64,000 nucleotides of DNA from Neoechinorhynchus agilis. Taxonomy: Eukaryota; Acanthocephala. Under the pieces are notes generated by a model that had not been told where the DNA came from, did no database searches, and saw only the letters and a program-made list of their open reading frames with translations. The DNA lies in assembly GCA_051530055.1 (NCBI GenBank), contig CM121341.1:7812001-7876000 (forward strand), given 5' to 3'. Below, one piece after another: positions 11,678 to 23,900 of this stretch (positions are counted from its first letter, which is position 1; the number at the start of each line of letters is the position of its first letter). Made by a program: the position numbers and the translations under genes.

Positions 11678-12624
11678 CGACAGAAAAAATTATTTTGATT
11701 TATTGGAGATATTTCGCGCCTTATCAGTCATTGTTAAAGTGTTTTATTCGATGAGTCGACTTCCACGCGAAATATCTCCAATAAATCATGATCACCACAA
11801 TTTTTAAAGATATTGATTTGTTTCGCAAGTTTACAAAGCAACAAACTTGCGAATTGTTTCGCAAAGTCCGACGAAACGGCGAAATATTGAGAATAATAAA
11901 TCAATATCTATTGCTCTCTCGCCACCAAATGAATAATCGACAGAAAAAATTATTTTGATTTATTGGAGATATTTCGCGCCTTATCAATCATTGTTAAAGT
12001 GTTTTATTCGATGAGTCGACTTCCACGCGAAATATCTCCAATAAATCATGATCACCACAATTTTTAAAGATATTGATTTGTTTCCAAGGTTTCGCAAAGT
12101 CCGACGAAACGGCGAAATATTGAGAATAATAAATCAATATCTATTGCTCTCTCGCCACCAAATGAATAATCGACAGAAAAAATTATTTTGATTTATTGGA
12201 GATATTTCGCGCCTTATCAGTCATTGTTAAAGTGTTTTATTCGATGAGTCGACTTCCACGCGAAATATCTCCAATAAATCATGATCAAGCAACAAACTTG
12301 CGAATTGTTTCGCAAAGTCCGACGAAACGGCGAAATATTGAGAATAATAAATCAATATCTATTGCTCTCTCGCCACCAAATGAATAATCGACAGAAAAAA
12401 TTATTTTGATTTATTGGAGATATTTCGCGCCTTATCAGTCATTGTTAAAGTGTTTTATTCGATGAGTCGACTTCCACGCGAAATATCTCCAATAAATCAT
12501 GATCACCACAATTTTTAAAGATATTGATTTGTTTCTCAAGGTTTCGCAAAGTCCGACAAAACGGCGAAATATTGAGAATAATAAATCAATATCTATTGCT
12601 CTCTCGCCACCAAATGAATAATCG
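11678..12624. repeat. Tandem array of palindromic units, 220-260 bp, 4 copies
   Basis: Units start at about 11678, 11939, 12171 and 12391. Each unit holds two inverted repeats. The first pairs TTTATTGGAGATATTTCGCG with its exact reverse complement about 60 nt later; the second pairs AGATATTGATTT with AAATCAATATCT. On the minus strand the first arm reads CTGATAAGGCGCGAAATATC then TCCAATAAA, a degenerate member of the hammerhead-like family. Length differences come from indels near CAAACTTGCGAATTGTTTCG. Confidence 0.85.
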
Positions 12625-12946
12625 AAGAAGCGAGCTTACCTCCTGGTTATCGGACTAATAGAAAAACCCGTTAAAAATCGATTATTTTGGTCGATACGAG
12701 AAATCGGATTGATAATCCTAGAATTTTTCTGCTGAAGAGACCCGATCTTTACCGCTCTCGCATTTTCCTGTACCGAATTATGCAGAGCACTATTCTCAGC
12801 GAATAGCATACTCTAAAGCATCATTCCTAGCTTCGCAAGACCTATTTTTGTCGTAGAATCATAGTGTCTCAGTAGGATATATGCTCCGCGGTTCGGTTTA
12901 TGCTTCCACCACAATCCGACATCTTCCCTCGCAATCATCTTCAGAA
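12625..12946. promoter_or_regulatory. 5' region of the myosin light chain gene
   Basis: A TTCAG acceptor-like site at 12940-12944 lies just before the likely ATG at 12947, so a 5'-UTR intron is possible. No TATA box is certain. Confidence 0.3.
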
Positions 12947-13456
12947 ATGGGTGAGAAAAAAGCTAGAAAGAGAGCTTCTCGTGCGGCCAGCAATGTATTT
13001 GCAATATTCGACCAGCGACAAGTGCAAGAATTCAAAGAAGCGTTCACTCTGATCGATCAGGATCGAGATGGTGTCATTGGACTTGAAGATCTAAAGGAAG
13101 TCTTCATTTCATTAGGCAGGCAACCAAAGGATTCCGAGCTAAAATCAATGCTCGAGGAAGCTCCTGGTCCAATCAATTTCACAACACTTCTATCGATGTT
13201 CGGAGATAAACTCAGCGGAACCGACGCTGAAGATGTCATCTATAATGCTTTTAAATTGCTCGATGAACAGGGTACGGGGCATTTGAACGTCAAAGACCTA
13301 AGAAAGATTATGACAACGGAAGGAAGACCGGATGATCGTTTGACTGATGTCGAGTTTAATCAGATGCTTGAAGGAGCTCCAGTCGATCAGAAAGGACTCC
13401 TTGACTACGAGAACTTCTCGAAGCTCATAAAGAGAGGGAAACAGGAAGACGAGTAA
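12947..13456 (+). CDS. Myosin regulatory light chain
   Basis: Binds the IQ region of the myosin II heavy chain and controls motor activity through phosphorylation. The 169-residue product from the ATG at 12947 has the normal length (about 170); an upstream in-frame ATG at 12881 would add 22 atypical residues. The basic N-terminus KKARKRASRAASNVFAIF contains Ser15, equivalent to the activating Ser19 of vertebrate RLC, while the Thr18 position is Ala. EF-hand 1 (residues 37-48, DQDRDGVIGLED) keeps the cation-binding Asp residues and the later EF-hands are degenerate, as is normal. The gene has a single coding exon. It may be smooth/non-muscle or striated type; the sequence alone does not decide. 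Confidence 0.93.
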   Translation: MGEKKARKRASRAASNVFAIFDQRQVQEFKEAFTLIDQDRDGVIGLEDLKEVFISLGRQPKDSELKSMLEEAPGPINFTTLLSMFGDKLSGTDAEDVIYNAFKLLDEQGTGHLNVKDLRKIMTTEGRPDDRLTDVEFNQMLEGAPVDQKGLLDYENFSKLIKRGKQEDE

Positions 13457-13633
13457 ATTTATAGGAGGACCAACTCGTGTGTCAGCACAAATAATCATTA
13501 GAACTTAATTAAGAGTGAAGGTTATGGTCACTGAGAAACATCCAAACGGTTTATCTTCTGAAGAACGATGAACTGTTCTTGGATGTAGCAAAAAAATCAT
13601 TAATTAACCACTTTTTTTCTTTTGCGAACAAAA

Positions 13634-13975
13634 TCACCATATCATAATTTTCGAAATCAGAATTCTATGTTTTAAGTTTGTCTTTAAAACCCCAATCACA
13701 CTTATCATCAATATTGGATTCTGATAAACGTTATAGAAACGTATTCGAAAATGATTTTTGCAACTATAAACTAACATCTTGCCATCACTATATATTCGAG
13801 CAATTCGTTCAACGAGCAGATCTGCAACTAAGTTATCCGAAACGATAAAACATTTGAAAGAAAAACAGTCGTTCGAAGGATCTTTTATAAGTTTGTTGAT
13901 GCGGTCAGGGCGAATTAAAGAAAATTTAATAGATCGTTTTATACGTGAAACTTCTTCAGAATTTTCTATAGAAAA
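13634..13975 (-). CDS. Possible exon of an unknown gene
   Basis: On the minus strand a protein-like stretch begins after a pyrimidine-rich TTTTCTATAG acceptor at about 13969 and encodes a sequence starting ENSEEVSRIKRSIKF, with RPDRINKL and VADLLVERIARIY further on, ending at 13634. A shorter candidate exon (ETTDSGIYLK) precedes it near 14055-14025. The charged residues fit coding sequence, but I recognise no family and could not complete a gene model. Confidence 0.35.
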   Translation of the reverse strand, partial: FSIENSEEVSRIKRSIKFSLIRPDRINKLIKDPSNDCFSFKCFIVSDNLVADLLVERIARIYSDGKMLVYSCKNHFRIRFYNVYQNPILMISVIGVLKTNLKHRILISKIMIW

Positions 13976-14895
13976 AAATACGAATAAGTAGTCGGGGAAT
14001 AAAAGTGACAAAACTAAAAACCACTTCAAATAGATGCCAGAATCAGTTGTTTCCTGCAAGAACGGCGAAACCGGCAACTACGGCATAAGAATCGGACTAA
14101 TCCTCTATACAATCAGCATCTAATTAAAAAAATTTGTTGCAAATTCGATAAAATACCCTTTAGTGTCCATAGTTTCGACGTGGACCAATTCCATAATTGA
14201 TTAAAATATTACAGTTCATTTTTGTTAGAGTTTCAACCTTGTCATTTTCTAGTTCGTCTTGAGATATCACGAAAGTTTAGTAAGTGCAAAACCTCATTTT
14301 TAACTGACTAGAAATTAAGGGAATGGAATTAATCGCGAGAAAATCGTTGTATGGGATTGCTCGTAAATTGTTTAATGGCTCATTTGAGAATTCTACGTCA
14401 ATGGCATGATTCTGCTCCTTTTAGTCGCCAATTTCTGGGAATATTCTTATTTGCACTCTCATTGAGCCAATTTCAAACTATTAAGAATGAAGACGGATAA
14501 AGTTACGCAGGGAAAACTCAATTGCTGGATCGTTTAGAGCTCTTATTTTCATTGACCTTCTCGAATTTGACTATCTTTTTCCGGACTAAAAGCCGATTGT
14601 TAGATCACGATTCGTTCATGCATTCGTTTGTTAACTCTATTCTTAGACTGACGGTTCATATAATCGATTACCAATCAAATTAACTTTGAGAAAGGCATCA
14701 TTTGGATTGAGGAATAGATTTTGAGGGATAATGTGGACGCGATTGCTAGCAAATTTCAGCGTCCGAGCGATCACCGAGCTTTGTAGACTTTATAAAAACA
14801 TTGGCATTGTGTGTAAAAGATTACATTTAAAAACAGATCGATTTTTTTGAGTGAAAGTAAGTTCCCAATGATTGAGTTACTTTATTCTAAAATAC
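13976..14895. other. Intergenic, no clear gene
   Basis: Apart from the candidate small exon near 14025-14055, nothing is recognised. Confidence 0.35.
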
Positions 14896-16105
14896 TTAAA
14901 ACGCACTGAATCCAGAGGCGTAGCTCACGCTGCTATCCGAAGGCTGAGTGATTTGTTCAGATTGTGAGTAATGAACAAACTCAAACTGAATTTGTGTACT
15001 CACGGATCCATTTTGTTCATTAACACAAGATAATAGCTGAATTTTCGTGTTTAGTAAGAATTGCGAAGTAAACACTTACCAGCATAATCGCAATCAGCGG
15101 ATTTCGTCCACATATTGTGTTCTTTGTTTCTTCAATGTATTGAATAAATTTTGCGTAGTCTAGGCGTGAAATGAGTTCCATTCCACGATGATCGAGTGCT
15201 TCGATTGATTTGTATATTGGAAGTTTTGGTTGATAATGATACTTGAAATCGAATCGATCGCCCCAGTGACAAAAATCAGTGGATATTATGAACAAAACCG
15301 ATGGATCCGAAATGTAGGGAACGAAAACGTCCAAATCATTTTTGACTTTGTTCGTCTCGTTGACTGATTTCATTGATCGAATAAAATCACCAATCAGTAT
15401 TGGAACAATGGCCACGTCACGGCTACTTCAACATAAAGTTATGATTGTTAAAAGCTGAATACGAACCCGGAAAATATTCGTGCTATAAACGGGAACTGCA
15501 TTTCCAAACTATGTTCTCGAATATCATCATTCTTTGGAATTTGATCAACAAATTTAGAATCCAATAGGTTTTTGATGACTTTGTTAAAGAAAATGTGTTG
15601 TGGATTAGTTTTAAAAATCAAGTTTACTTTTCTGGTCTATCTGTAAACGACCTAAAGGAGTATCACAAGCCTCAAATTGAGAAACATGGATTCCATTGAA
15701 GTAGTAGGTATGCGATGGGCCCAAAATGAATATGGTCTTACTTAAATGATTATTCGATGAGATCGGTCACTCAGATCATCACTCACATTCGATCCACACA
15801 ACTGGTCAGTTGTTTATAGGCGTAACCGGCAGTACGTCCCGAATATGCGATTCCTGCGTGACTAAATGGAAATGTTCATTTAAAAGATTGAAAATCAGAC
15901 GTTTTACGGTGAAATGATAACTCGAGTTAGCGGGCTTTTCTCTTTTAATATCCCATCTGACAAATACAAGTCAAGCTCCTGCTCCAATACGACAGCTATA
16001 AAAAAAGTTTTGGATTGTGGATAAAAGGTTGGACTTACGGTCGGATGGATACCAAGTACCCGCATGAGATGCCGGACGAATTTTACCGGAACGATGCTTT
16101 ATCAT
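14896..16105 (-). CDS. MEMO1: MEMO1 family protein
   Basis: MEMO1 is a cytosolic, metal-binding protein related to class III extradiol dioxygenases, involved in ErbB-linked cell motility. Seven exons on the minus strand, all GT-AG: 16105-16039, 15995-15908, 15861-15787, 15740-15628, 15578-15467, 15422-15080, 15036-14896. They encode 312 residues (human 297). Motifs in order: RPASHAGTWYPSD (N-terminal signature), IISPHAGIAYSGRTAGYAY, IFILGPSHT, REHSLEMQFPF, AIVPILIGD, FIISTDFCHWGDRF, NTICGRNPL and the C-terminal DSSVSYASG. The conserved His residues of HAG, PSH and FCHWG, plus the Cys in TICGR, are all present, so the active-site-like pocket looks intact. Introns are 42-62 nt. Confidence 0.95.
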
Positions 16106-16273
16106 CTTAAGAATAAGTTACTTTTGTGAGCTTTTCGTGAACAAATGACTAATCTAAGCGAAAATTGAGTCGATTCCGCGTCGGGACGTAATCCGATTTG
16201 ATTGTATATTAAGCTAATGACAGTCTTTGGCAATTATTTCCAAAACAATCAATCAATCTTCATCTCTCGACAA

Positions 16274-16500
16274 TTAACACACCTCCCGCCGAATTCCAGC
16301 TTTTGTCCTTCCTCGACCGTCGCCATCACGCTGGCAGCATTGCCTCGTTGTACTGCCAGCGAGATATTTTGTCGAAGGACTGCTCTTGAGTCTCCGGTTC
16401 TCAATTTCTTCGAGAGATCCTGGAGCAGAGTGCCGAGCGCTCCATACGTCTCTACCCCAAAGGGGACAAAATAGTGAGCCCTCCATTTTGTCGAGAAATG
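16274..16500 (-). mobile_element. Non-LTR retrotransposon fragment (RT C-terminal tail)
   Basis: On the minus strand the frame beginning near 16477 reads [13 protein letters not shown], then [20 protein letters not shown]. The pattern F.P..VET.G followed by L(A)xQRGNA is the C-terminal tail found after reverse transcriptase in many LINE-like elements. Only the 3' end survives. Related copies are at 45490, 45690 and 46640. Confidence 0.65.
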
Positions 16501-17520
16501 AAGATTGATTGGTTGTCGAAATGCTCCGGAAATATCTCAATAAAATATCTATATTAAAAAAAACTAATAAAAGAATGACATTTGATTCGGATCTTTAGAA
16601 TTTGGTCCTAATAAGAAAATGGTCCAATTAACCGAGCTAAATTTTATTTGATATGGAACCGAAACGTAAACGTTAAAAAATATTGTGGCATGTTCACCGA
16701 AAGGCTTCTCGGAGGAAAAGTTGTTCAAATTGAGAGGAAATTGTTGGAGAATTAAATTTGAAATGATCTAAATGCTCAGAAGCAAAAAAAGTGGCTGAAA
16801 AAACACGTTGGTTTGCATGTTTTTTCCCGTATTATTGCCACCCTTCGACGAAGTTTCTATGTCTCACAAAAACAGATTTTCGTTTCTACTAGTCATAACA
16901 ATTCTGATTGATTATTGGTAAATCAATTTTCAAAATGTTGTGATGTCTCCTTCAAAAATAAAGCAATAAAAAAATATTAAGATCTATACCAAAAAAGTTT
17001 CATTTCGATCGACTAAATCGATGGTTTTAAGTTTTGACAAAAAATTTGGAACAGCATTTTATTACAATCTTTTCACTAATAACAAGTGGATTCGGTGAAT
17101 GTATTTTCAAAAAGAGTCGAAAAGGTAAAATATCTAAGATTTAAAGTGCGGTGTTTGATAAATCGTATTTTTATTTCTCCTTTAAAAGATGCAAATCCAT
17201 TTCAACTGTAAGCTCGGAGATGAATTACTTAAATTAGGAAACAATGGAATATCATAAAACGCACAAACATCAGACGCAAGTGAAATAAGATTCCAATTAG
17301 CCGGTCCACATTCATTTACGATGAATTCCGATCTTAGGGCCACTTTTATTTACTATAATCGCGTTTTTTCCAATTTCAATATACTGAAAAAGCTCGCAAA
17401 CGTTAAAAAACCGCGAGATAGTTCATAAAAAAAACTCCGGGAAGTAGTTGTACCGAAATATTTAATTTTAAATGGCAAACACTTTACCCGATTGCTGCAC
17501 ATCTTTTTCTTATGTGAATT
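16501..17520. other. Intergenic, one degenerate repeat
   Basis: At 16533-16551 (+) GGAAATATCTCAATAAAATA is a short degenerate copy of the ribozyme-like repeat (GAAATATC, then CAATAAA). No gene seen. Confidence 0.35.
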
Positions 17521-19129
17521 TCACCATGATTCAAATTGAAGTTTCTGTCCTTCGATTCTCGTTTTCCTCGCTTTTTTCTTAATTTCATACTCATTTGTTT
17601 CGTCATGATCCGAATCTTCTGAACCCTGAGATTTGTCCGTGGTTTCCAAAGTAGTATTTAGATATCTACCAACACGATTGCCAAGTATTTCTCGATTTCT
17701 TTTCACTGTCGTTCTACAACTTTCTAGTTCCATTCGTAACTCCTCTTCCAACCGCAAGCGTTCATTGTCGAATGGATCAACATAGATAATCGTCTCAACA
17801 ATCTTAACATCAATTCTTGGTTTGTCCTTCTTATTCACATCCAAATCCTCAATCGTCTTAAGCACGCCAAGTCCTCCTACGACCCTACCAAAGACACTGT
17901 GATTTCCGTCCAATTCCGGTCTCGGTCTATATAAAATAAAAAACTGTGAACGATTGGTGTTTGGACCGGAATTGGCCATACTTAAGACTCCCCTCGAATC
18001 ATGCTTCAATTGTTTCGCAATCTCATCTCCAAACGGTTTTCCCCAAGCTGATTGACCACCTTTTCCGCTATTTGTAGGATCACCCGTTTGCAATATAAAG
18101 TTTTTGATCGAACGAAAAAATAGACAGTCATCGTAGTAGTTCCGTCGGCACAAAAGCATGAAATTATGAACAGTCTTCGGAACTATATCCGCATAGAGTT
18201 CTAGGTTCAAGTTACCCAATGAAGTCCGTATTTAAAAAAAGATCACCTATTCTCACCAAATGACCTTTTCTTGTCTTTAAACTAACATAAGCCTTTCGTT
18301 TTGTCTTTAATACTCTCGATTGAATGACCGTGTCCTTATCATTCTGCAAAGGTATCAATTCGGTCACTGGCTCAATGACTGTTGATGTGAGTGAAGCAGC
18401 CAATTGTCCCGTTGATATATGAGACGCCATTATCTTCGAAACAGGCCTTTTCTTAATGTCACAATCGTGCTTTTGTTCATTAGTTTCGTCTAATTGTTTC
18501 AATACACACAATGCTTCTACGCTAACGTTATTGAGACATGAAGATTTATCTAACGGTTCAATTTGATCATTTAAAACAAGTTCTTGTTTCACATGATAAA
18601 AATCGCCGATCTTCTCGTCCAGTTCGAGAGATCGTTTCGGGTCCTGAATCCGTATAATATCTTTCTTTCCCAAGAACGGTGTATCACTCAGAAGATCCCG
18701 GTAATTCTGAGTCTTTATATTCAACTCATTTACAGCATCTTCGCTAAATACATTGCCACTCGATCGAATCGCAACGATCGGGGTGTGAGCGTTAAAGACT
18801 TTAAACGTGACTGGACAATGAAAATCCCCAGATTCATTTAAATGGAATTTCAAATCGATTATGTCATCTAAGGAGCATTTCTCTCCATTTATCGGATTTC
18901 GTTTATAGTTAGTGATAAACGATCGAACGGACTCTCGATCAAATACGTGTCCATCCGTGCCATAAATTGCGGCGGCTTCCTTAAATGGCTTAAAAGTGAG
19001 AGAACAAACGAAGAATGGTAGATGTGACCGAGGTTTCTTTGGATTTACTGGAGTGCGACCACCGTACACTTCACGCCATTCAGTACAGGTCAAGTAGAGT
19101 TTGTCCTTTTGATGCTGCTTTTTACCCAT
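17521..19129 (-). CDS. PPIL2: U-box cyclophilin, PPIL2 (Cyp60)
   Basis: PPIL2 is a spliceosome-associated peptidyl-prolyl isomerase with a U-box, nuclear. Exon 1 (19129-18265) gives the N-terminal MGKKQHQKDKLYLT signature and the U-box region (FFVCSLTFKPF, GHVFDRESVRSFI, PVTFKVF). Exon 2 (18215-17521) carries the cyclophilin domain: NLNLELYAD, FFRSIKNFILQTGDPT, WGKPFGDE, SMANSGPNTNRSQFFI and HSVFGRVVGG. The catalytic Arg, Gln and Phe equivalents are present. Joining the exons across 49 nt (18264-18216) gives 519 residues; human PPIL2 has 520. That intron begins GT but ends GG, not AG. A canonical GT-AG choice keeps the frame but removes five conserved residues (GNLNL). The tail ends KLQFESW, like the family's terminal W. 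Confidence 0.93.
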
Positions 19130-19359
19130 CTAAAAAGAAAAGTCAATATAAAAGAAGGTTTTAAAAGTAAAAAAGACGTAAATAGTGACTTAAAAGTACT
19201 AAAAAAAATTTTCTAACAAAGAAACAAGGCTTTAAAATCCAATTGTTTTCAGGGCCGCACAAGATTGTATCGCCGATAAATCGGATTAAAAAAATCAAAC
19301 CTTTTTAACTTTTCTACGCCTAAGAAAACAATAAATATGAACAATTCAATATTCAAACA
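19130..19359. promoter_or_regulatory. PPIL2 upstream region
   Basis: 230 bp of AT-rich DNA between the PPIL2 ATG and the satellite array. No motif stands out. Confidence 0.25.
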
Positions 19360-22300
19360 GAAAACTATTCTTTTTTCTCGGTTAAATGTGAATAATTTCA
19401 AAAAAATCGATAAATAGAAGAAATCGAAAAGCGCTCAGGAAAATCATAGTGAATAATTTGAAAAATTAATCTCTTAAATCAAAATTATTCTCTTTTTCTC
19501 GGCTAAAGATGAATAATTTCAAAAAAATCGATAAATAGAAGAAATCGAAAAGCGCTCAGGAAAATCATAGTGAATAATGTGAAAAATTAATATCTTAAAT
19601 AAAAATTATTCTCTTTTTCTCGGTTGAAGATGAATAATTTCAAAAAATCGATTAATTGAAGAAATCGAGAAGCGCTCAGCAAAATCATAGTGAATAATGT
19701 GAAAAATTAATCTCTTAAATCAAAATTATTCTCTTTTTCTCGGTTAAAGATGAATAATTTCAAAAAAATCGATTAATAGAAGAAATCGAAAAGCGCTCAG
19801 GAAAATCATAGTGAATAATGTGAAAAATTAATCTCTTAAATCAAAATTATTCTCTTTTTCTCGGTTAAAGATGAATAATTTCAAAAAAATCGATTAATTG
19901 AAGAAATCGAAAAGCGCTCAGGAAAATCATAGTGAATAATGTGAAAAATTAATCTCTTAAATCAAAATTATTCTCTTTTTCTCGGTTAAAGATGAATAAT
20001 TTAAAAAAATCGATTAATTGAAGAAATCGAAAAGCGCTCAGGAAAATCATAGTGAATAATGTGAAAAATTAATCTCTTAAATCAAAATTATTCTCTTTTT
20101 CTCGGTTAAAGATGAATAATTTCAAAAAATCGATTAATAGAAGAAATCGAAAAGCGCTCAGGAAAATCATAGTGAATAATGTGAAAAATTAATCTCTTAA
20201 ATCAAAATTATTCTCTTTTTCTCGGTTAAAGATGAATAATTTCAAAAAAATCGATTAATTGAAGAAATCGAAAAGCGCTCAGGAAAATCATAGTGAATAA
20301 TGTGAAAAATTAATCTCTTAAATCAAAATTATTCTCTTTTTCTCGGTTAAAGATGAATAATTTCAAAAAAATCGATTAATAGAAGAAATCGAAAAGCGCT
20401 CAGGAAAATCATAGTGAATAATGTGAAAAATTAATCTCTTAAATCAAAATTATTCTCTTTTTCTCGGTTAAAGATGAATAATTTCAAAAAAATCGATTAA
20501 TAGAAGAAATCGAAAAGCGCTCAGGAAAATCATAGTGAATAATGTGAAAAATTAATCTCTTAAATCAAAATTATTCTCTTTTTCTCGGTTAAAGATGAAT
20601 AATTTCAAAAAAATCGATTAATTGAAGAAATCGAAAAGCGCTCAGAATATAGTGAATAATGTGAAAAATTAATTTTAAATAAAATTATTTCTTCTCGTTA
20701 AAGATGAATAATTTCAAAAAATCGATTAATAGAAGAAATCGAAAAGCGCTCAGGAAAATCATAGTGAATAATGTGAAAAATTAATCTCTTAAATCAAAAT
20801 TATTCTCTTTTTCTCGGTTAAAGATGAATAATTTCAAAAAAATCGATTAATAGAAGAAATCGAAAAGCGCTCAGGAAAATCATAGTGAATAATGTGAAAA
20901 ATTAATCTCTTAAATCAAAATTATTCTCTTTTTCTCGGTTAAAGATGAATAATTTCAAAAAAATCGATTAATTGAAGAAATCGAAAAGCGCTCAGGAAAA
21001 TCATAGTGAATAATGTGAAAAATTAATCTCTTAAATCAAAATTATTCTCTTTTTCTCGGTTAAAGATGAATAATTTCAAAAAAACGATTAATTGAAGAAA
21101 TCGAAAAGCGCTCAGGAAAATCATAGTGAATAATGTGAAAAATTAATCTCTTAAATCAAAATTATTCTCTTTTTCTCGGTTAAAGATGAATAATTTCAAA
21201 AAAATCGATTAATTGAAGAAATCGAAAAGCGCTCAGGAAAATCATAGTGAATAATGTGAAAAATTAATCTCTTAAATCAAAATTATTCTCTTTTTCTCGG
21301 TTAAAGATGAATAATTTCAAAAAAATCGATTAATTGAAGAAATCGAAAAGCGCTCAGGAAAATCATAGTGAATAATGTGAAAAATTAATCTCTTAAATCA
21401 AAATTATTCTCTTTTTCTCGGTTAAAGATGAATAATTTCAAAAAAATCGATTAATAGAAGAAATCGAAAAGCGCTCAGGAAAATCATAGTGAATAATGTG
21501 AAAAATTAATCTCTTAAATCAAAATTATTCTCTTTTCTCGGTTAAAGATGAATAATTTCAAAAAATCGATTAATTGAAGAAATCGAAAAGCGCTCAGGAA
21601 AATCATAGTGAATAATGTGAAAAATTAATCTCTTAAATCAAAATTATTCTCTTTTTCTCGGTTAAAGATGAATAATTTCAAAAAATCGATTAATAGAAGA
21701 AATCGAAAAGCGCTCAGGAAAATCATAGTGAATAATGTGAAAAATTAATCTCTTAAATCAAAATTATTCTCTTTTTCTCGGTTAAAGGTGAATAATTTCA
21801 AAAAATCGATTAATTGAAGAAATCGAAAAGCGCTCAGGAAAATCATAGTGAATAATGTGAAAAATTAATCTCTTAAATCAAAATTATTCTCTTTTTCTCG
21901 GTTAAAGATGAATAATTTCAAAAAAATCGATTAATTGAAGAAATCGAAAAGCGCTCAGGAAAATCATAGTGAATAATGTGAAAAATTAATCTCTTAAATC
22001 AAAATTATTCTCTTTTTCTCGGTTAAAGATGAATAATTTCAAAAAAATCGATTAATTGAAGAAATCGAAAAGCGCTCAGGAAAATCATAGTGAATAATGT
22101 GAAAAATTAATCTCTTAAATCAAAATTATTCTCTTTTTCTCGGTTAAAGATGAATAATTTCAAAAAAATCGATTAATTGAAGAAATCGAAAAGCGCTCAG
22201 GAAAATCATAGTGAATAATGTGAAAAATTAATCTCTTAAATCAAAATTATTCTCTTTTTCTCGGTTAAAGATGAATAATTTCAAAAAAATCGATTAATAG

Positions 22301-23185
22301 AAGAAATCGAAAAGCGCTCAGGAAAATCATAGTGAATAATGTTAAAAATTAATCTCTTAAATCAAAATTATTCTCTTTTTCTCGGTTAAAGATGAATAAT
22401 TTCAAAAAAATCGATTAATTGAAGAAATCGAAAAGCGCTCAGGAAAATCATAGTGAATAATGTGAAAAATTAATCTCTTAAATCAAAATTATTCTCTTTT
22501 TCTCGGTTAAAGATGAATAATTTCAAAAAAATCGATTAATAGAAGAAATCGAAAAGCGCTCAGGAAAATCATAGTGAATAATGTGAAAAATTAATCTCTT
22601 AAATCAAAATTATTCTCTTTTTCTCGGTTAAATGTGAATAATTTAAAAAAATCGATTAATTGAAGAAATCGAAAAGCGCTCAGGAAAATCATAGTGAATA
22701 ATGTGAAAAATTAATCTCTTAAATCAAAATTATTCTCTTTTTCTCGGTTAAAGATGAATAATTTCAAAAAAATCGATTAATAGAAGAAATCGAAAAGCGC
22801 TCAGGAAAATCATAGTGAATAATGTGAAAAATTAATCTCTTAAATCAAAATTATTCTCTTTTTCTCGGTTAAAGATGAATAATTTCAAAAAAATCGATTA
22901 ATTGAAGAATTCGAAAAGCGCTCAGGAAAATCATAGTGAATAATGTTAAAAATTAATCTCTTAAATCAAAATTATTCTCTTTTTCTCGGTTAAAGATGAA
23001 TAATTTCAAAAAAATCGATTAATTGAAGAAATCGAAAAGCGCTCAGGAAAATCATAGTGAATAATGTTAAAAATTAATCTCTTAAATCAAAATTATTCTC
23101 CTTTTCTCGGTTAAAGATGAATAATTTCAAAAAAATCGATTAATTGAAGAATTCGAAAAGCGCTCATGGAAATCATAGTGAATAA
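19360..23185. repeat. 120/121-bp satellite array, about 32 copies
   Basis: A 3.8-kb array whose unit contains AAGCGCTCAGGAAAATCATA, TCTCGGTTAAAGATGAATAA and ATCGATTAA. Copies are nearly identical, differing mainly at AATAG versus AATTG after CGATT and in the A-run length. The first and last units are more diverged. One unit at 20641-20700 has many one-base losses compared with its neighbours. No ORF runs through it. Its left end starts about 230 bp upstream of PPIL2. Confidence 0.95.
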
Positions 23186-23552
23186 TCGAGCAAAAAGCGG
23201 ATATTGATCAGGTCTTCCGTGCTTTTACGATTCTCGTTTGATCTTTTGAACGTCGATGAAAAACTGCATTGAATTTCCGTCTTTATTGTGTATTTCGATT
23301 TCCCTATCGATCTTTATTCTATTAATAATGAATTTCGGATGAACATTTTAATCCTCCATTGCCTAGAGGATGCAGCATTCCCTTTCTGAATCGCTGATTT
23401 TCTGATAAAAACAGTTGGCTGCTTTGTGGTCCTTTGTTGCTGTTGCTAACAACCAAACATTTTAAGCGAACCGAAAACACCAGGAGAGGATCCGAAACAA
23501 AGGGAAATTGTTCGCTTGATAGACCGATTGACCGATAGAGATTATCTCATTG

Positions 23553-23900
23553 AGTCATTGGCGATATTCTTCATCTCTTTAAGTGTTTCCTCTTCACATC
23601 TTTCCTCAGTGTATGAACAATCCGCTCCGTAGCCCACAAGGATTAATTTGTCCGGTTTTTTCTTCAAAATCCTTTACTCGCTTGTCTCTGATGCCGCATA
23701 ACCTTTTCAGAAAATCTTTATCCTCATCGCGAATGATTTCTTTAATCTTTTCTAAGATTTCCTCGCAATCAGCAGATTTCAAATGATCGGGGCTTTCCGA
23801 ACAAATTAATCCTTGTGGGCTACGGAGCGGATTGTTCATACACTGAGGAAAGATGTGAAGAGGAAACACTTAAAGAGATGAAGAATATCGCCAATGACCA
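23553..23900. repeat. Inverted repeat of about 100 bp around a 145-bp segment
   Basis: The left arm 23553-23655 and right arm 23800-23900 are near-perfect reverse complements (both include ACTGAGGAAAGATGTGAAGA or its complement). The central segment reads as a charged protein-like stretch on the minus strand (DCEEILEKIKEIIRDEDKDF). It may be an invertible or inverted-duplicated piece of one gene. Confidence 0.8.

Noticed and set aside
13298-13498. Minus-strand ORF opposite the myosin light chain
   Set aside because: Shadow frame of a strongly conserved plus-strand gene.
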